NCBI GenBank assembly: GCA_008921705.1
Contig: VFFE01007217.1
Span: forward strand, 26,850 to 90,849
DNA from: Burhinus oedicnemus
Lineage: Eukaryota > Chordata > Aves > Charadriiformes > Burhinidae
DNA length: 64,000 nucleotides
Direction: 5' to 3'
How positions within the stretch are numbered: the stretch's first letter is position 1; each line of letters opens with the position of its first letter. The notes under the pieces were generated by a model. That model did no database searches. It was not told where the DNA came from and was given only the letters and a program-made list of their open reading frames with translations. Made by a program: the position numbers and the translations under genes. This document shows, piece by piece, positions 23,641 to 36,900 of this stretch.

Positions 23641-25268
23641 TCTGTGTTCCCAGAGCTACTGAAGTAGGTGAAACTACTTGAAAGATTACCTGGAAGAATT
23701 CAGTCTGAAAAATACAAAAGTACTTTGGCAATACATGGTAGGAATTTGTTTTTTTCCATCCGTACCATGTATTTCTGGTCTACTGTTTAAAATCAATTAA
23801 AAAAAGTCAAACATCAGCATGGAATATTTTTCTAGAAATATGAATTCAGTTTTAATTTGTTTGTACACCAAATCCTATTTCAGGGGAGATTATGCTAGAC
23901 ATATTTAACCTGATTGACTAAAAGTACTGAGACACGGAATAACTTTTTTTTGGTGTGACGAAAAGGTTTTTCAAGAACGGTTTTCCCTTGATGTGTCAGG
24001 CTGTTGATTATCTTTTTGAAACATTGATCTCTGTGAGGACAGCAGGAGTAGAGCTGTGTGACCAGCAGATCATAGAAACTTCCTTGCTTCAATCCCCAAA
24101 CAAACCATGTGGATTTATAATGAATGTGCCGAATGTGAGGGAGTTCATTATTCATTTGTCTAAGGCACCTCGGCTTATGGTCCACTAGCAAATGCTTCTC
24201 TGACGGAAGAAAAAGGTGTAAAATGTACTTTGTGTTCCCATCAGATACCCATTGTAAGGAAATCTTCCTTGCAGGGAAGTTGGCCTGAGCTAAGGCTTGC
24301 TGGAGGGAAGTCATGCTGCTCCCTGTCTGAACCCTGTAGAGTTACACGTCAAATATACAAAATCTGTTTTGTAGGAAGTAGGTCAATACAGTAAAGCCAT
24401 CACTCTCTTGATTTTGATAAACTTGGAATGGGTTCATGAGGGGAGTTTTATCATGACTGTTTGGCAACAGTAGTAACTGCAGTAAGCAATTTCCAGCACA
24501 GAACAGCACAGAGCTAAATGGGGCCTCCGGAAGCAAATATAAGTTAATAATAACAGCAACTGTAGAGGCAATGTAGAACAGGACCACAGAGAGGAAAATG
24601 ATGAGGACTCACTAAACATACTCCTCATCTTCTTACTACCATTAGGAAGTAGTACTGGATGTTGATGAGGACCAGATGTATGTTGGGATTTTTAAAAGAG
24701 AAGCACTTGTCTCCTTTCAGATGCATGGTAAAGTGGGAAAGTTTTAGGGCTGCTTTTTCAAGAAGTTGCCCCTAAGTGCGTAAGTAAAAGAGCCTGCTGC
24801 ATGTAGCATCCTGGTAATCCTATTGCCATGGTGAGCTGCAGCAGGGGAATACATGATAATCAAAGCATGTTTGCATTATTATTGCAGGAACAGAGTATTC
24901 TTCCAAAGGGAAGAGAAGGACTTAAGTATTTTAGACCAGGGTACTCCCAAATAATAAAATTTACAAAAGACTTAGATGACTTAGGTGACTGAGCCTCAAA
25001 TTAGAGTTATTTTCAGTCAGGTTCCATAGGCCACTTTAAAACAGTGGCTATGTTTCCAACACCAGCCTGCTTTGACAGTCCCCTTATACCACAGATCCAC
25101 AGAAAGCGAGCAGCAGAACTAACAATGCTTGTTTGCATACAAATTTGTCTGATGTACCCTATACTTGTTCCCTGCAATAATTGTAACATCCACATATTCC
25201 CTGTATGATCAACGAAGCAATCCAGCCCCTTTCTTTCTATTCCCAATGACACCCTAATCCAATGCTCC

Positions 25269-25291
25269 TATTGGATATTCAATATCCAATA
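25269..25291. repeat. Near-perfect palindrome, 11-bp arms
   Basis: TATTGGATATT, a single central C, then AATATCCAATA. The arms are exact reverse complements. It lies about 290 bp before a reversed CR1 tail. Confidence 0.92.
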
Positions 25292-25577
25292 TTCAGGTAG
25301 TCTCAGCTCCTTCCTGTAGCCACAGCAAGCCCACGATGACATCCTAATTATTTTCCACATATTTAATACCCCTGTCTCCTGCATTGCCCCTTGCCCCCTG
25401 GCCAGTGCATGCTAAGCTGGGGGTGGCTGGGCAGGCTGCTAACAGGCCAGGTAACTGCTTGCCCTGCCCTTCCCTCAGACATGCTCCTATCCTAGGCACT
25501 TACATTCACAAAATTTATAGAAATATTCTTATTTTTACCTCTGCATCAAATGTGGTTGAAAATAACCAAGAGGTTCA

Positions 25578-25720
25578 AATCATAGAATCATAGAATGGTT
25601 AGAGTTGGAAGGGGCCTTAAAGATCATCTAGTTCCAACACCCCTGCCATGGGCAGGGACACCTCCCACTAGACCAGGTTACTCAAAGCCCCATCCAACTC
25701 GGCCTTGAACACTTCCAGAG
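25578..25720 (-). mobile_element. CR1 LINE 3' fragment (reverse)
   Basis: It opens with 'catagaatcatagaatggtt' (reversed octamer terminus), then 'gagttggaaggggccttaaa', 'gatcatctagttccaacacc' and 'gggcagggacacctcccact', and ends near 'ccttgaacacttccagag'. This is the standard order for a CR1 3' end in minus orientation, about 140 bp long. It appears relatively young. Confidence 0.93.
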
Positions 25721-28324
25721 TCCAAACAATTGTGTTCCCAGCTCATTACCAACAAAAAGTGTGGGCAGGAGGCTATAACCATGACAAACCTCTAATATGA
25801 AACAGGTACTGTGGTGGAGGGAAAGGAATCTGCATCTGACTCAGCCCAGCTGCCAGCACAAATACTTTAATAACTAATCAGAATCAGAGTATTCCAGGAA
25901 AGAATATCAGAATACTTAAGGGTCAGGGGGAAATCTGAACAAAGAATAATATTTCACATACATACGGCTAAAAATATCTCTGAGGCACTCCAGAAACACT
26001 GTGTTATTAGCAGATGTAATACCACAAACCTCTTGAGTATGTTCTATTTTAAAGGGAAAACATTAAACTGTATGAGATGGGTTCTGAATGATATTTATAG
26101 AGACAAGTAAAAAGCTATTGCCTGTATTTCCAAAGGCAGCTGAATGATGACATCTACTCAAGGTGCAAAGCAAGTGAAAAACAGTAGCATGTTAAACTGT
26201 ATTAAGAAGATGCATTATTGTGCGATATAAATCGGATATATGTCCTCATCCTGATTATTATTGTAATAGCTTGACAAAAAAATGATTACAAGAGTAAAAA
26301 AAAAAAAGCTCAAGGAAAAGCAATTAAAAATATTCAAATCAGAGGTCCCTAAATATTTCCTTCCAAAGCATGCACATAGGAAAACAAAAAGTCAGGACTA
26401 TTTGCAGATCTGAGTCATGAAAGAAGTGTGAGTCTCACTGTGACCGGAAAGAAGAGAAAAAACAAGGGGCATAGGGCACTGGGCACTGATAAAAGCCAGT
26501 CCTTCAGCACGACTTCTGCCGGGTGCTCAGGAGGGCAGGTATTGCCTCCTGGGCAGGTACAACAGGGGCAAGGCTCACACGTCTCACCCAAGTCCCAGGG
26601 TGCCCAGCAGTTAGAACTGGCAGAATAAAAGGAACAGAATAAATATTGGGACCCATCTGGTTAATTCTATTGAAAGAATTAAAAAGGATTGAATTGGAAT
26701 AAAATGCCAAAAAAAGGGGCAAATAAAAGGAAAAAACCTGCACTTTTAAGATTGTGTTTAGTTAATGCAGAACAATAATCATGTAAAGAATGCAGCAGAA
26801 TTTTAAAAATGGATGTTTACATAAATAATAATTGTGCTGTCTGATATAAAATAATGCTTCTGCATCATCACTCTTCCAGGCAGATAATGTTGAGAAAAAA
26901 TTTTTATTAAAACTGCATGTGAAAGTTTTACACTTTTCTCTTTAGTGGGTGGTATTAAGGACTTGTTACCAGACCGATAAGCCTCTGCAGTTCTCCTAAA
27001 CACTGTTTCCCATGTTACTGCTCAGGAAGTACATGAGCAAAGCAAATTTACTTTAGAAATACATCAGTGCTAAATGCAATATAGGTCTCGTAACAGCATA
27101 TTTATTGAAAAAGCGAAATGTATGTTTATATACTGTAGCCATATCATACATTTAAAGATTTTCTTCTCCACTGACAAATGCTTAGGAAGGCAACAGGTTT
27201 GTTACAAATGCATGCAAACTACCAAGTTCCTTTTCAGCTTTGGTAAATGCTATGAACTGTTTAAGGGCGAAGTAGTTACACGAACAGATTTTTCAGGTGG
27301 GGGTAAACTGACACATTTACACCAAAGAAGGATTTGGCCTTTGGCACTGTGGGGCCTAAATATTAGGCCAGCTCTTTCCCATTAAAATGATGTACTGCTC
27401 TCTCCAAAGCCGCCTGGAGTGCCCACAATTCTGTTCTTGCAGCAGTTAGATACTAGAATAACAGTAAGGACACAGTACAAAAGTACATTTATGTTAAAAG
27501 ACCTGTAAGGAAATGAATACTAGTGTGGCTAATATATATAGCTGTATGAATCTTTTAGATTGCATTTTAAGTGTTGTATTCCATCATCATATTCTACTTT
27601 AACAGCTATTTGCTTTTTGCAGAGGTTGGGAATTGGTACATAAGCTTAGCATCAGGGATTAGGCTAATGTTCAATGAAGACAGCCAACCATGATAATACA
27701 TCATTCAAAACGCACATTTTATGAGATTCAAGATGTTTGAAGTGATTTGCCCACTATTTCTTGAATTACCTATTCATTTGATGGTACTTTCTCATTGAGA
27801 GATATTCAGTTATCGACTAGCTATTAGAAAGATTGGTGCACCACACTGAAAGCAATAAGGAAGTATAAAATCTGACCCTATAAAAGCACTACTGTCACCA
27901 AGTTTGGCTCCCGCAAACAAGAAGTTATGAGAATATTAATAGCATGCAATCCATTTATTTTTGTGCCCACAAATGGTTTTTAAGTTATTTACAAATTAAT
28001 ATACTGATATTTTTCTATTCAATAAAAGATAGCAATGTTATCATACGTGTGTGAATTAGTTTTTTTCAGGTAACACTGACCAAAATGAGTGCTTGCTTCA
28101 TACTTCAAACCAGGAGACACTAGGAAACATGTTGGGTTTTTTCCCAAACACCTTTTCAGAGGGTGTAAGGGCAGGATAAGTGGTGCTGCTACAAGGCACA
28201 GAAAGTTATGGCTGGTAGTTTGGGGTGAAGCCAGGATTTGGCACTTTACAATGCAAAAGGGAAGTGTTTGCAGAGATCAAAAGGCTGCTGTATAAGCAGA
28301 GATTCCAAGCCTTTCCAGCAAGAG
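25721..28324. other. Non-coding AT-rich sequence
   Basis: No gene or well-preserved repeat recognised. It includes A-rich runs near 26,297-26,310. Confidence 0.45.
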
Positions 28325-29165
28325 GGCTTTTTGTTGCTCCTGCCGGATGATGGGGTTGCAGCCCAGCCCCCATAGCAGCCCCCCAAGTCAGGGGCTGCTC
28401 TCAGCCACACGAGGCAGGCTCTGTTCAACCCCCTCACAGCTGCCAGCCATTTTGGGGAGGCACCAGGTGATCAGCATAAAAGCCAGTCGTGAGCTGGTTC
28501 CTGGGAGGAGTAGTGTGCCTTGGCCTGTGCCTTGTGGGGCTGCACTCAGCTGGGAGGACTGGGGAGAAAACCCAGCTTGTGAGGCACCATGACAGATGGC
28601 TGCCGGAGACCTGCCAAGGGTGAGATAGGTCTGGATCAGACCCCACTGAGGGGAACTGGGGTCAGATACAGCCCTGGGATGGCCAGGCAGGGCCATGGGG
28701 CTGGGGCTGGGCCAGGACATGGGCCCATGGCCGGGCAGGGCTGTGTGGAGCTGGAGACCAGCCCTGCTGTGGTGTCACTGGGGCAGGGGCTGGTGGTCCC
28801 GGGGGCCTGGCATGGGGTCCTGGGCCGTGAGCAGGGTGGGAGAGGCCAGTCAGGGCCAGTGAGGCTGTCAGTGCCCTGACCCATGTGGGGTATGTCCTGG
28901 TGAGGGCGAGAGCTCTGGCTCCATGGGTCTCTCCACTGACAGAGCTGAAGAACAGCCATTTTAGGCAGGCACTTCTGAAGGCGCAGCAAGATGATGGTGA
29001 TGATATTCATGGTTTGCTTCAGCTCAGTTTTGATTCCCTGGAGAAGCCCCACCAGTGATCCCCCCCTTACCCTACCAGCCATTTGCCTGGCATGGCACAG
29101 CACAACGTGGCTGCTTGCTCGCAGCGCTGCGAGGCCCCGCCATGTCCTGTGACAGGAGAGCCAGT
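28325..29165. other. GC-rich island without recognised gene
   Basis: Clearly richer in G and C than its surroundings, with many GGGCTGG/CCAGG-type words but few CpG dinucleotides, so it does not look like a CpG-island promoter. Open frames occur on both strands (up to about 180 codons reverse), as expected from base composition, and none has a recognisable domain. A 9-bp hairpin (AGCAGCCCC at 28374-28382 pairing with 28391-28399) lies near its left end. An unrecognised repeat insertion is possible. Confidence 0.4.
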
Positions 29166-32100
29166 CAGCACTCACTGCTAAAACAAGAGCCTGTCAATTA
29201 AATGCTTTCTAATTTAATTTGCCTGTCATAGACCCAGGCCATTTTGTGCAAGAGTGTCTCTAAGCCTGTCTATTAGTATGTTAGCATAGCTTGTCAAAAC
29301 ACTCTAACAGTCTCAGCAAATAGCTAAATGAGACACTTGTCCCTTCTTATGCTATGTATCAAATCCACACATACAGCTCCTGCGGATGCTGTTTGCCAAA
29401 AGACAGACATTTCTGTTCATTGAAACTCACTATAATTAAGATGACTTTTATGTTTTCAGTTCTATATTTTCAGAAGTTATTCTTGTGGCTGAGTTTGTGC
29501 TCCTGACAAATATGGTATCAGTGGTGAGTTGGGGGAGAGCACAGTTCCCACATGGGAAGTAAATGATCTACATTGTTCTCAGAGCCTAACTCAGCATTTG
29601 TGTTTTACAGATTCCTCAGGTCCTCTCTTCCTGCTTTGCTTGGTGTAAGATAACAAATGCTGAAGGAAAAGGCTTCATGTAAGTGGAGGACATATATTCA
29701 GATTGAAATCCCTGTTGGAAACTAATGATCCGACCTGATTTTTGTTCTTCTAAAGAGCAGACTCCTATATCCCAGGTTAGTGTCTCAGTCATGGGGTCAT
29801 GGACTGCTTTCTTTGGGTTATGTCTGTCTTAGAAAAATGTTACCGCAGGCCTGAAAATTTCTCCAATTAGGAAGTGATGAAAAAAATTCAAATTATTTCA
29901 GTGGAGAATTAGGCAAACTGGTGGGGACAAGGTCTGTTAAGGGTGCTTCCAGGTACTTACTTATCTGAAAGCTAACCTCTGTGATACCCCTGAGATCATT
30001 GTTGAGGCTGAGTCTACATGGTGGGACAAGAGCTTTCCCTAGTATGTCCCACAGTTCAGGTCGCCTTGTCCTCCACACCAGGTTTTGCTTGAGGCTTGTT
30101 GGAGAGCAGCTCAGAACACTCTCTTCACTTGTGCCACCACTTCCTTTTGAAGAAAACCTGGAGGTAAGTGTAGGTCTCAAGCCCAGTCTCTGGATGTGCC
30201 GCTGATGCATGTCCAGGGAAAGCTGGGGGACCAGAGCTGCGGCATAGGTCGTGGAAGAGCTCAGTCCTGTAGCCTCTGCTCAGCATGTTTCACACCTTCA
30301 ATTTCTTTATCTTCCTAGCACAGTTATACAGAGGAAAGGCAATAACTAATGTCACAGTGGAGACATTACTCTGCTGCCATTTTTTTTTTTTTTTGACCAA
30401 GAGAGGATTTGTTCTAAGGCATAAAATTCTATGATGTGATCTATTTTAGTGAATAGGTGGGGTGGTGAAAGACTCTCCTGCGCTAGATGGAAAAAAAAAA
30501 AAAAAGCAAACCAAGCCCCACCATTTTCATCCTGACTGTAGCACACTGTCGGTGGCACAACAGACTGATGATGGAGCAGACCTGATAAGTACTTACTGAG
30601 CTGAGACAGGACAAATGCATGTAAATGTCGGCGTGAAACTAGTTATTCTTTATTCATTTGCTTTCAGTACTTTTGAACTTAATATTATTTTCATTTCCTA
30701 TCCCTGTTCTTCATTTCCAGTGCAATCGATACCAACCAGCGAGTACTCTGTTAAGAATGTGTTCTGCTTTACACTGAGCAGCAGGCTTGTACGATGTTAA
30801 TAGCATTGAGTACATGACGCTAGCTTGTCATTACCTGACATTACCCTGTCCTCATATCAATGCCAACAAGACTAGAGGAGCTTCTGGGAAGCTATAGGTA
30901 TTGAAGATTCATGCTCTGCCCCTTTACTCTTTTTGGTATGTTCAAGTACCAAGTTTAGGATCCTGCCTTCCAGACACTGAATCTCCATAAATTCCAGTGA
31001 ACTTCAGAGTCAGAACTGTAAGCCTATCCAAAATATTAGATCTTCAGACAAGGCCAGTGCAATAGCATGATAATGGAAGATAATAAAAGAGGCTATGCAA
31101 TGGTTTTTGTACTCTTCATTTGTTTGCATTCTAACTTGGCTTCCTTTAGTGAGTAACCTCTTTTGTTGGGGCTGGTGGTTCGGTTTATTTTTTTGGTCTT
31201 TTGAGTTCTAAGAATCTCAGTCTACAGATGAAATAACCACAAGTCCTGTCATTTTTTTCCAATTAAAAGTGTTACTTCTGACATTTATTGGGTGACTGGT
31301 TTCTTTTAGTGCTTATTAGTATAGTCCTAATGAAGTTGTGAGGCAGTTTTTGGATGTATTTTTTTCAGTTTGTATGTTTTCTGCATTGCCTGGTTACTCT
31401 AATCATGTCTGAAAGCCTTGTTCTTACTCTAAGGGGTCGTCAAATAGATTAAACTTACTTTTGACAATGGATTTGTTTTTACCAATACTGAGAGCATCTG
31501 GGAGGAGAATCGTCCTTCATGTCAAGTTTCATGGACCTTCCTGCTAAACTTGTCCTCTCTTTTACTTTTATGACTCGCACAATTTGTCTATTACTTCCTG
31601 TTACTTCCTGATTGACTCAAAGGTTTTCATAGCATGCCAGTGCCACTGTGATAATTTAAAACCACTTGTTGCTGATGAAAATAAATGTAAGTGGTCTCAT
31701 TTACCTTTCTTAACCATTATTTTTGATCTGAATGTGAGAAGCTGTGCTCAGAGGAAGTCTGCATCTGCAGACTGATAGAAATCTGTGGACACTCATGGAA
31801 ATTTGCTACTTAGTACGCTGGCAGTTTCCTCTGCCTTTATGGCACTCCCTCTTCCCACTGCATATAGCAGATGTAACACCCTTATGAATTAATTATCTGA
31901 TATACAGGAGCAGAATGAGTTTCCGTATCTTCCTGTACTGCAGTCTTCTGCTTCTAAATTAAAATGTTTGATTGAAAAGGAGATGATTGAAGGTTCCATT
32001 TCTCCCTGATTATTACACCAGGGTTATTGTAGCCTGTTTAAATGGAATTTGTGATGGGACAGATGACCTCAAAAAGAACAAGGAAACATTTTTCTCCTTT

Positions 32101-33286
32101 CCATTCTTTATTTGCAGAAAATACAGAATACTTCATTCTGTCTTCTCTGGGAACAGCTACAGGAAAAAATTATATTGAGTCATGTGATTTGACCTCAAGT
32201 CTTTTGCCTTAGACAAAAATTTAGTCTTTTTCTTCAGAGTTGCCAGTCTTACAGGTGAGGATGTCTATGCAGTTTTGGAGTGCACATCTTTGCAAGTCTA
32301 TAAGCATGCAGTTCAAAACCATGGATATTTTTTCTTGCCCTCCAAGAAGAAGTAACTGTAAAAGTAACAACACTGAGGATATCTGGAGTATGTTCAGAGA
32401 AGAAGTTTCAGGCATGACTGCAGTAGGGAAAACAGCAGAGTAAAGATCTGGCAGCCTGGGTTTTATTGTGAGCTGAGAACCACATCACAAAGTGCCTAGC
32501 GATTCTGCCCATGCAATTGGTGTATGTACAGGCAATCTGCTAATGTGTTTAAGGGTTGTGTTTTCATTGCTGTTACTGTCCAGATAGCTAATTTGAAAAA
32601 TAGCAGTGGATTTATTTGCACATGCTACTGTCATACCTACAGTAAAACATCAGCTTGTTCCTAGATGTTAAAGTTGCTTGAATTTATGCAAGTGGATTTT
32701 CTAAGATTTCTGCAGAAAATAATCCAGTTTAGCTTATTTGAATTAACTCCTCCAAGGCTTCTCTTCATTTATTTTCCAAAGGTTTCCCTTATCTATGTGC
32801 TTTTCCTGTCATGGTAGCCAAATTCTAAGAGAACGATAATACTAAATAGATTAAATGGCAGCACTATGTAAGGCAATGCTTTTTTCATGTTGTATCTGTA
32901 GCAGTCTAGGAAATGAGGCTGAACTGAAATCCCCAGTTTAAGCTTATAGCCCAGACTGTGCAAGAGGAATGATTGAGATACATCTCAGAGACATATTCAG
33001 CTAAAATTCCTCTGAAAACTGCATGATTTATCTCTCGCATGTATGTGTGTGCCTTATATTAGCTCTAAACAAACCTTAGTATGTTCACCTTGCATAATCC
33101 TTTTCCATGCATTCACTGTTTTTACTTCTGTGTAGCTCTCCTCCAAACTTTCAGAATTCTTTGCCTCTCAATGACTTAGTACCAGAGAAGTTTTACAGTA
33201 AAAACACTTAAAATTACTTACTCTACCATTTCATGTCCTGGAGATAGAAGTAACAGAAGCATCTGTAGTAGAAAGGGATGAAAATT
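29166..33286. other. Non-coding AT-rich sequence
   Basis: No exon recognised. It includes a T15 run (30380-30394) and an A15 run (30491-30505). The segment at 29,185-29,350 is repeat-free, with homeodomain-like TAAT words beside CTGTCA words. It is a conceivable conserved non-coding element, not tested. Confidence 0.45.
30380..30505. repeat. T15 ... A15 inverted homopolymer pair
   Basis: T15 at 30380-30394 and A15 at 30491-30505 flank 96 bp of unrelated sequence. Reverse-complement homopolymers at this spacing could pair as a hairpin. No transposon terminal sequence or flanking duplication is seen. Confidence 0.8.
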
Positions 33287-33990
33287 TCACAGAATCACAG
33301 GGGTTGGACGGGACCTTCGGAGATCATCTAGTCCAACCCCCTGCCAAAGCAGGTTGGACAGGAATGTGTCCAGGTGGGTTTTGAATATCTCCAGAGAAGG
33401 AGACTCCACAGCCTCTCTGGGCAGCCTGTTCCAGTGCTGTTACCCTCAAAGTAAAGAAGTTTTTCCTCATGTTGAGATGGAATTTCCTGAGTTGCAGTTT
33501 GTGTCCGTTGCCTCTTGTCCTGTAGCCGAGCACCACTGAAAAGAGTCTGGCCCCATCCTCTTGATGATATTTGTAAGTGTTGATGAGATCGCCTCTCAGT
33601 CTTATCTTCTCCAGGCTAAACAGACCCAGGTCTCTCAGCCTTTCCTCGTAAGAGAGGTGCTTCATTTCCTTATCTTCGTAGCCCTCTACTGGACTCTCTC
33701 CAGTAGTTCCCTGTGCTTCTTGAACTGGGGGGCCCAGAACTGGACAGAGTACTCCAGATGTGGCCTCACCAGGGCAGAGGGGGAGGATGACCTCCCTCGA
33801 CCTGCTGGCCGTGCTCTTTTTAATGCACCCCAGGAGACCATTTGCCTTCTTGGCCACAAGGGCACATTGCTGGCTCATGGTCAACTTGTCCACCAGGACT
33901 CCCAGGTCTCTCTCTGCAGAGCTGCTTTCCAGCAGATTAACCCTTAACCTGTATTGGTGTATGAGGTTATTCCTCCCTATTTCATCTAAC
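33287..33990 (-). mobile_element. CR1 LINE, about 0.7 kb, ORF2 tail and 3' end (reverse)
   Basis: Starting from the reversed 3' end ('cacagaatcacaggggttgg', 'gatcatctagtccaaccccc'), the copy extends into the ORF2 C-terminus. The reverse translation shows [55 protein letters not shown] and LNMRKNFFTLRV, all standard CR1 ORF2 tail blocks. A long reverse open frame (33,324-34,088) survives, but its middle (after SREVILPL) is out of the normal CR1 frame, so it is a pseudo-ORF. Homology fades between about 33,985 and 34,040, so the 5' truncation point is approximate. Confidence 0.93.
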
Positions 33991-36900
33991 TGCAAGGCTT
34001 TTAAGAAACCTGTGTCCACCTGGCACTTTGTGGTTATTGCCATGCAGCATGTCATGGTCATCTGAAATTTCTCAGTGACAGTGGACAAAAATCTGATTAT
34101 CCTACTTCAAAAGCACTTACCTTTCATTCAAGCAATAGGAGTTAACTTGGCTCCAGCTTTAGCAATATAGCACAAAGTCGAGCAATTCCTCTTGCACCAA
34201 AAATGTAAGAGCAAGCCAAATACACTTTCCAGTATTAAAAGAATACCTGTATCTGGCCATTAAGTATATAATCAGACACTTATTGTACTTGCGCAATTAT
34301 CCTCAAAGCAGCACTACTTTAAGCACACATTTTGTTAAAATAGCTTTGATCTATAATAGCTCTAATATTCTGAGAATATGTCACAAAGCTGCAAGGTAAT
34401 TTGTAGATATTCTGATTCTTGACAAGTTGGTTTAGACACCTTACTAGCACTTGTTTTAATAACGCACCACAGTGCGGGTGGTTCCCTGGTGTATTTAAGA
34501 CATTTATCTTTTGTTGTCACTAGCAATTTCCTTGAATCTCTTCTGAGAACATTGGTTTTCAGTCCACTCTACCTCACTCTTCTCAGGGAGGAGAATTAAA
34601 TTTAACCATGTGCAGTAATGGATTACATCCATACTTGGATAAAGTATATTAAGTATTCTGCATTTACATTTTACTTACTGGTGTTTCTCTGGAGTGGCCT
34701 GTGCTCATATTTGGTAAGGAATCATTCAAGCCAACAAACTGATCCACCTGAGAGAAATTAGATCAAAATCCAGTTCTAGCAGACATACTGGACTATTGGT
34801 AGGGATGCTAGACAAGGTTCTGGGTGTTGGGTTGTGGGAAGGGTAGAGGAAAATCCTTCTAAGACATTAAAAGTAAAGGTCATATCTGCAAGGATCAGAA
34901 CTCAAAACAGCCAAGTGGTTCTGTGCTAATCATTACACTAGTGTGCATGTTGTGGTAAAGACAGGGACTGGTTAAACATCCTTAGGCCTTGCCAGACCAT
35001 ATCTTCTGAATGTGAAACAAGTGAAATTTGAAACTTTATTCATTAATGAAGCATTTTGAAGCCAATGAGCGATAGAAATTATTTTTTTTCCCCAGCAGCC
35101 TGGAATGTCTTTGCTTATCAAAGTAAGACCCTGCAATTTCAGTTCACCAAGTATAGCAGCTACATCTCTTCCTGACAAGACTCAGAAATCTCATCAATCT
35201 CAAGTGGCTCAACTGAGTATTTTCTTGGCAAAAATTATCTGAGTCTAGAAAAAAAGACACAATGGCACTTTGGGCCTTCATAGAGCAGCTTGGCTCTGAT
35301 AATTGTGAAATGGGGCCCACAAGGGGAGGGAGGTAATTCCATCTCTTACTAAATCACTCATTTGTGTTCTCTGCTCCTCAGAGAAGCACTTCAGGAGGAA
35401 ACTGTTGGTTCCCTCTTCATCTTGCTTATGGATGTCACGTTAACTAACTGAACTATTCAAATATGCATTCATATAGAAGCAGCTAAGTATGGTGGCAAGT
35501 GCTACATTGTCTATCGTTAACACAGGCTACTTGGAACTGTGAGTTTGAAAATCTGTTTTACTAAACAACAATATTTCTTCTCTGATGTCACTTGGAGACA
35601 CTTTTTTTCTGCTAACTGTGGTGAAACAGCAGCAGCTGCCTGCTTCAGTTCCATTTTGCTCCAATGGATAGATGCGCCATCTCCTCTCCTTCAAGTGCTC
35701 TACGCTTGTGCCAACATGTCATAATGGATGTGGAAACACTTCTGCAACGTTTGGGCTTAATGAGACATTTTGAGCTAGGGATTATGCAGAACGAAACAAA
35801 CCTTCCCCAGCCTTGCCAACTACAGACTAGATCTGCAACAGCCTTTAGTCCAGCTCCGTTCTCACCATGTAACTTCCAATTCTTTCTCTATGTATGGACT
35901 AGCAAGTCCATACATACTCCCTGTATGGACTAGCAAGTCACTATGCCAGACTTAAATGTCATGTTCCCAGCAGTAAGGTGTATTACATTGCCCTCATTTG
36001 TCATATGCCAGCTTCATTTCCCATTTGGGCACGTCTGCAGCTGTGTTTGTACTCTCACCATACAGTTCCAACTGGGTGGGAATGCTCTTCCTGAGCCTGC
36101 CTCTGCTCAGAGCCAACTCCTGGTATCATGGTGATCTATTGCTTGGTACTTCACTTTTTTCCATACTTATCTTCTCAGGTAATGAGAGTTTGACAGAACA
36201 GTACATTGACAAGAAAAAAAATAACCATTTTAATTGTCTTGGTCATAAAATTCAGATGTTGGCCAAATCGTCACAACTGAGCAATAAAAAAAACCAAAAC
36301 CCTCTCATCGCTAGCCTAGATAGTGATCTTATAGCTCCTATGGTTGCAGTATATACTAAACTTGCAAGAGATCTAGCATCAGGTTGCACCTGTACCTGAG
36401 TGTTCAATCTGGTTTCTTCCTTCTCCCAAGGATTATCTTGCTGACAGTCCAGTTTTCATATATAGACACTTACTTTCACAGGAAGAGGGTCTGAAAATCT
36501 GCTAGGTTACCTAAGAGGTCTGTTTAAATATTCTATACAAATTTTAATATGTAATACAGCTGCAATAAAAAAGAGGGAGAAAAACAACCTAGAGTAGCCT
36601 ATCATCTGGTAATTAGATTACGCTCCAGCAGATGGGATATCTCAGGCCTCTGATTCTTCAGAACCATCGCTTCTTTCTGAATTGTTCCTCAGCTAGTTAC
36701 TGAAAGGTGAAAAAAGCTGATTTACGTTTTGTCTGTGCTTTGTCTTTTCTTTCACTCACTGCTGGACATGACGAGATCATGCTTAAAGGGCTGCAGTTCA
36801 CTGATTCTGAGGTCTGCTACCAATTCTGTCATTGCAGTCATTGTACTGACCCCCTTCCCCCTCAGTCCAGGGAGTCTGAATAACAATTTCTGTATAAACA

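Larger units (their letters stand above)
20166..25577. other. Non-coding AT-rich sequence
   Basis: No exon recognised. It contains a 13-bp tandem duplication at 23,615-23,640 and an 11-bp palindrome at 25,269-25,291. The open frames here (for example near 23,900-24,310 reverse) show no domain. Confidence 0.45.

Noticed and set aside
28589..29175. Long overlapping frames on both strands in the GC-rich island
   Set aside because: Expected from low stop-codon density in GC-rich DNA. Low-complexity Gly/Pro/Ala composition and no domain.
33324..34088. 254-codon reverse open frame
   Set aside because: It is the decayed C-terminus of CR1 ORF2 with internal frame changes, not a host gene.
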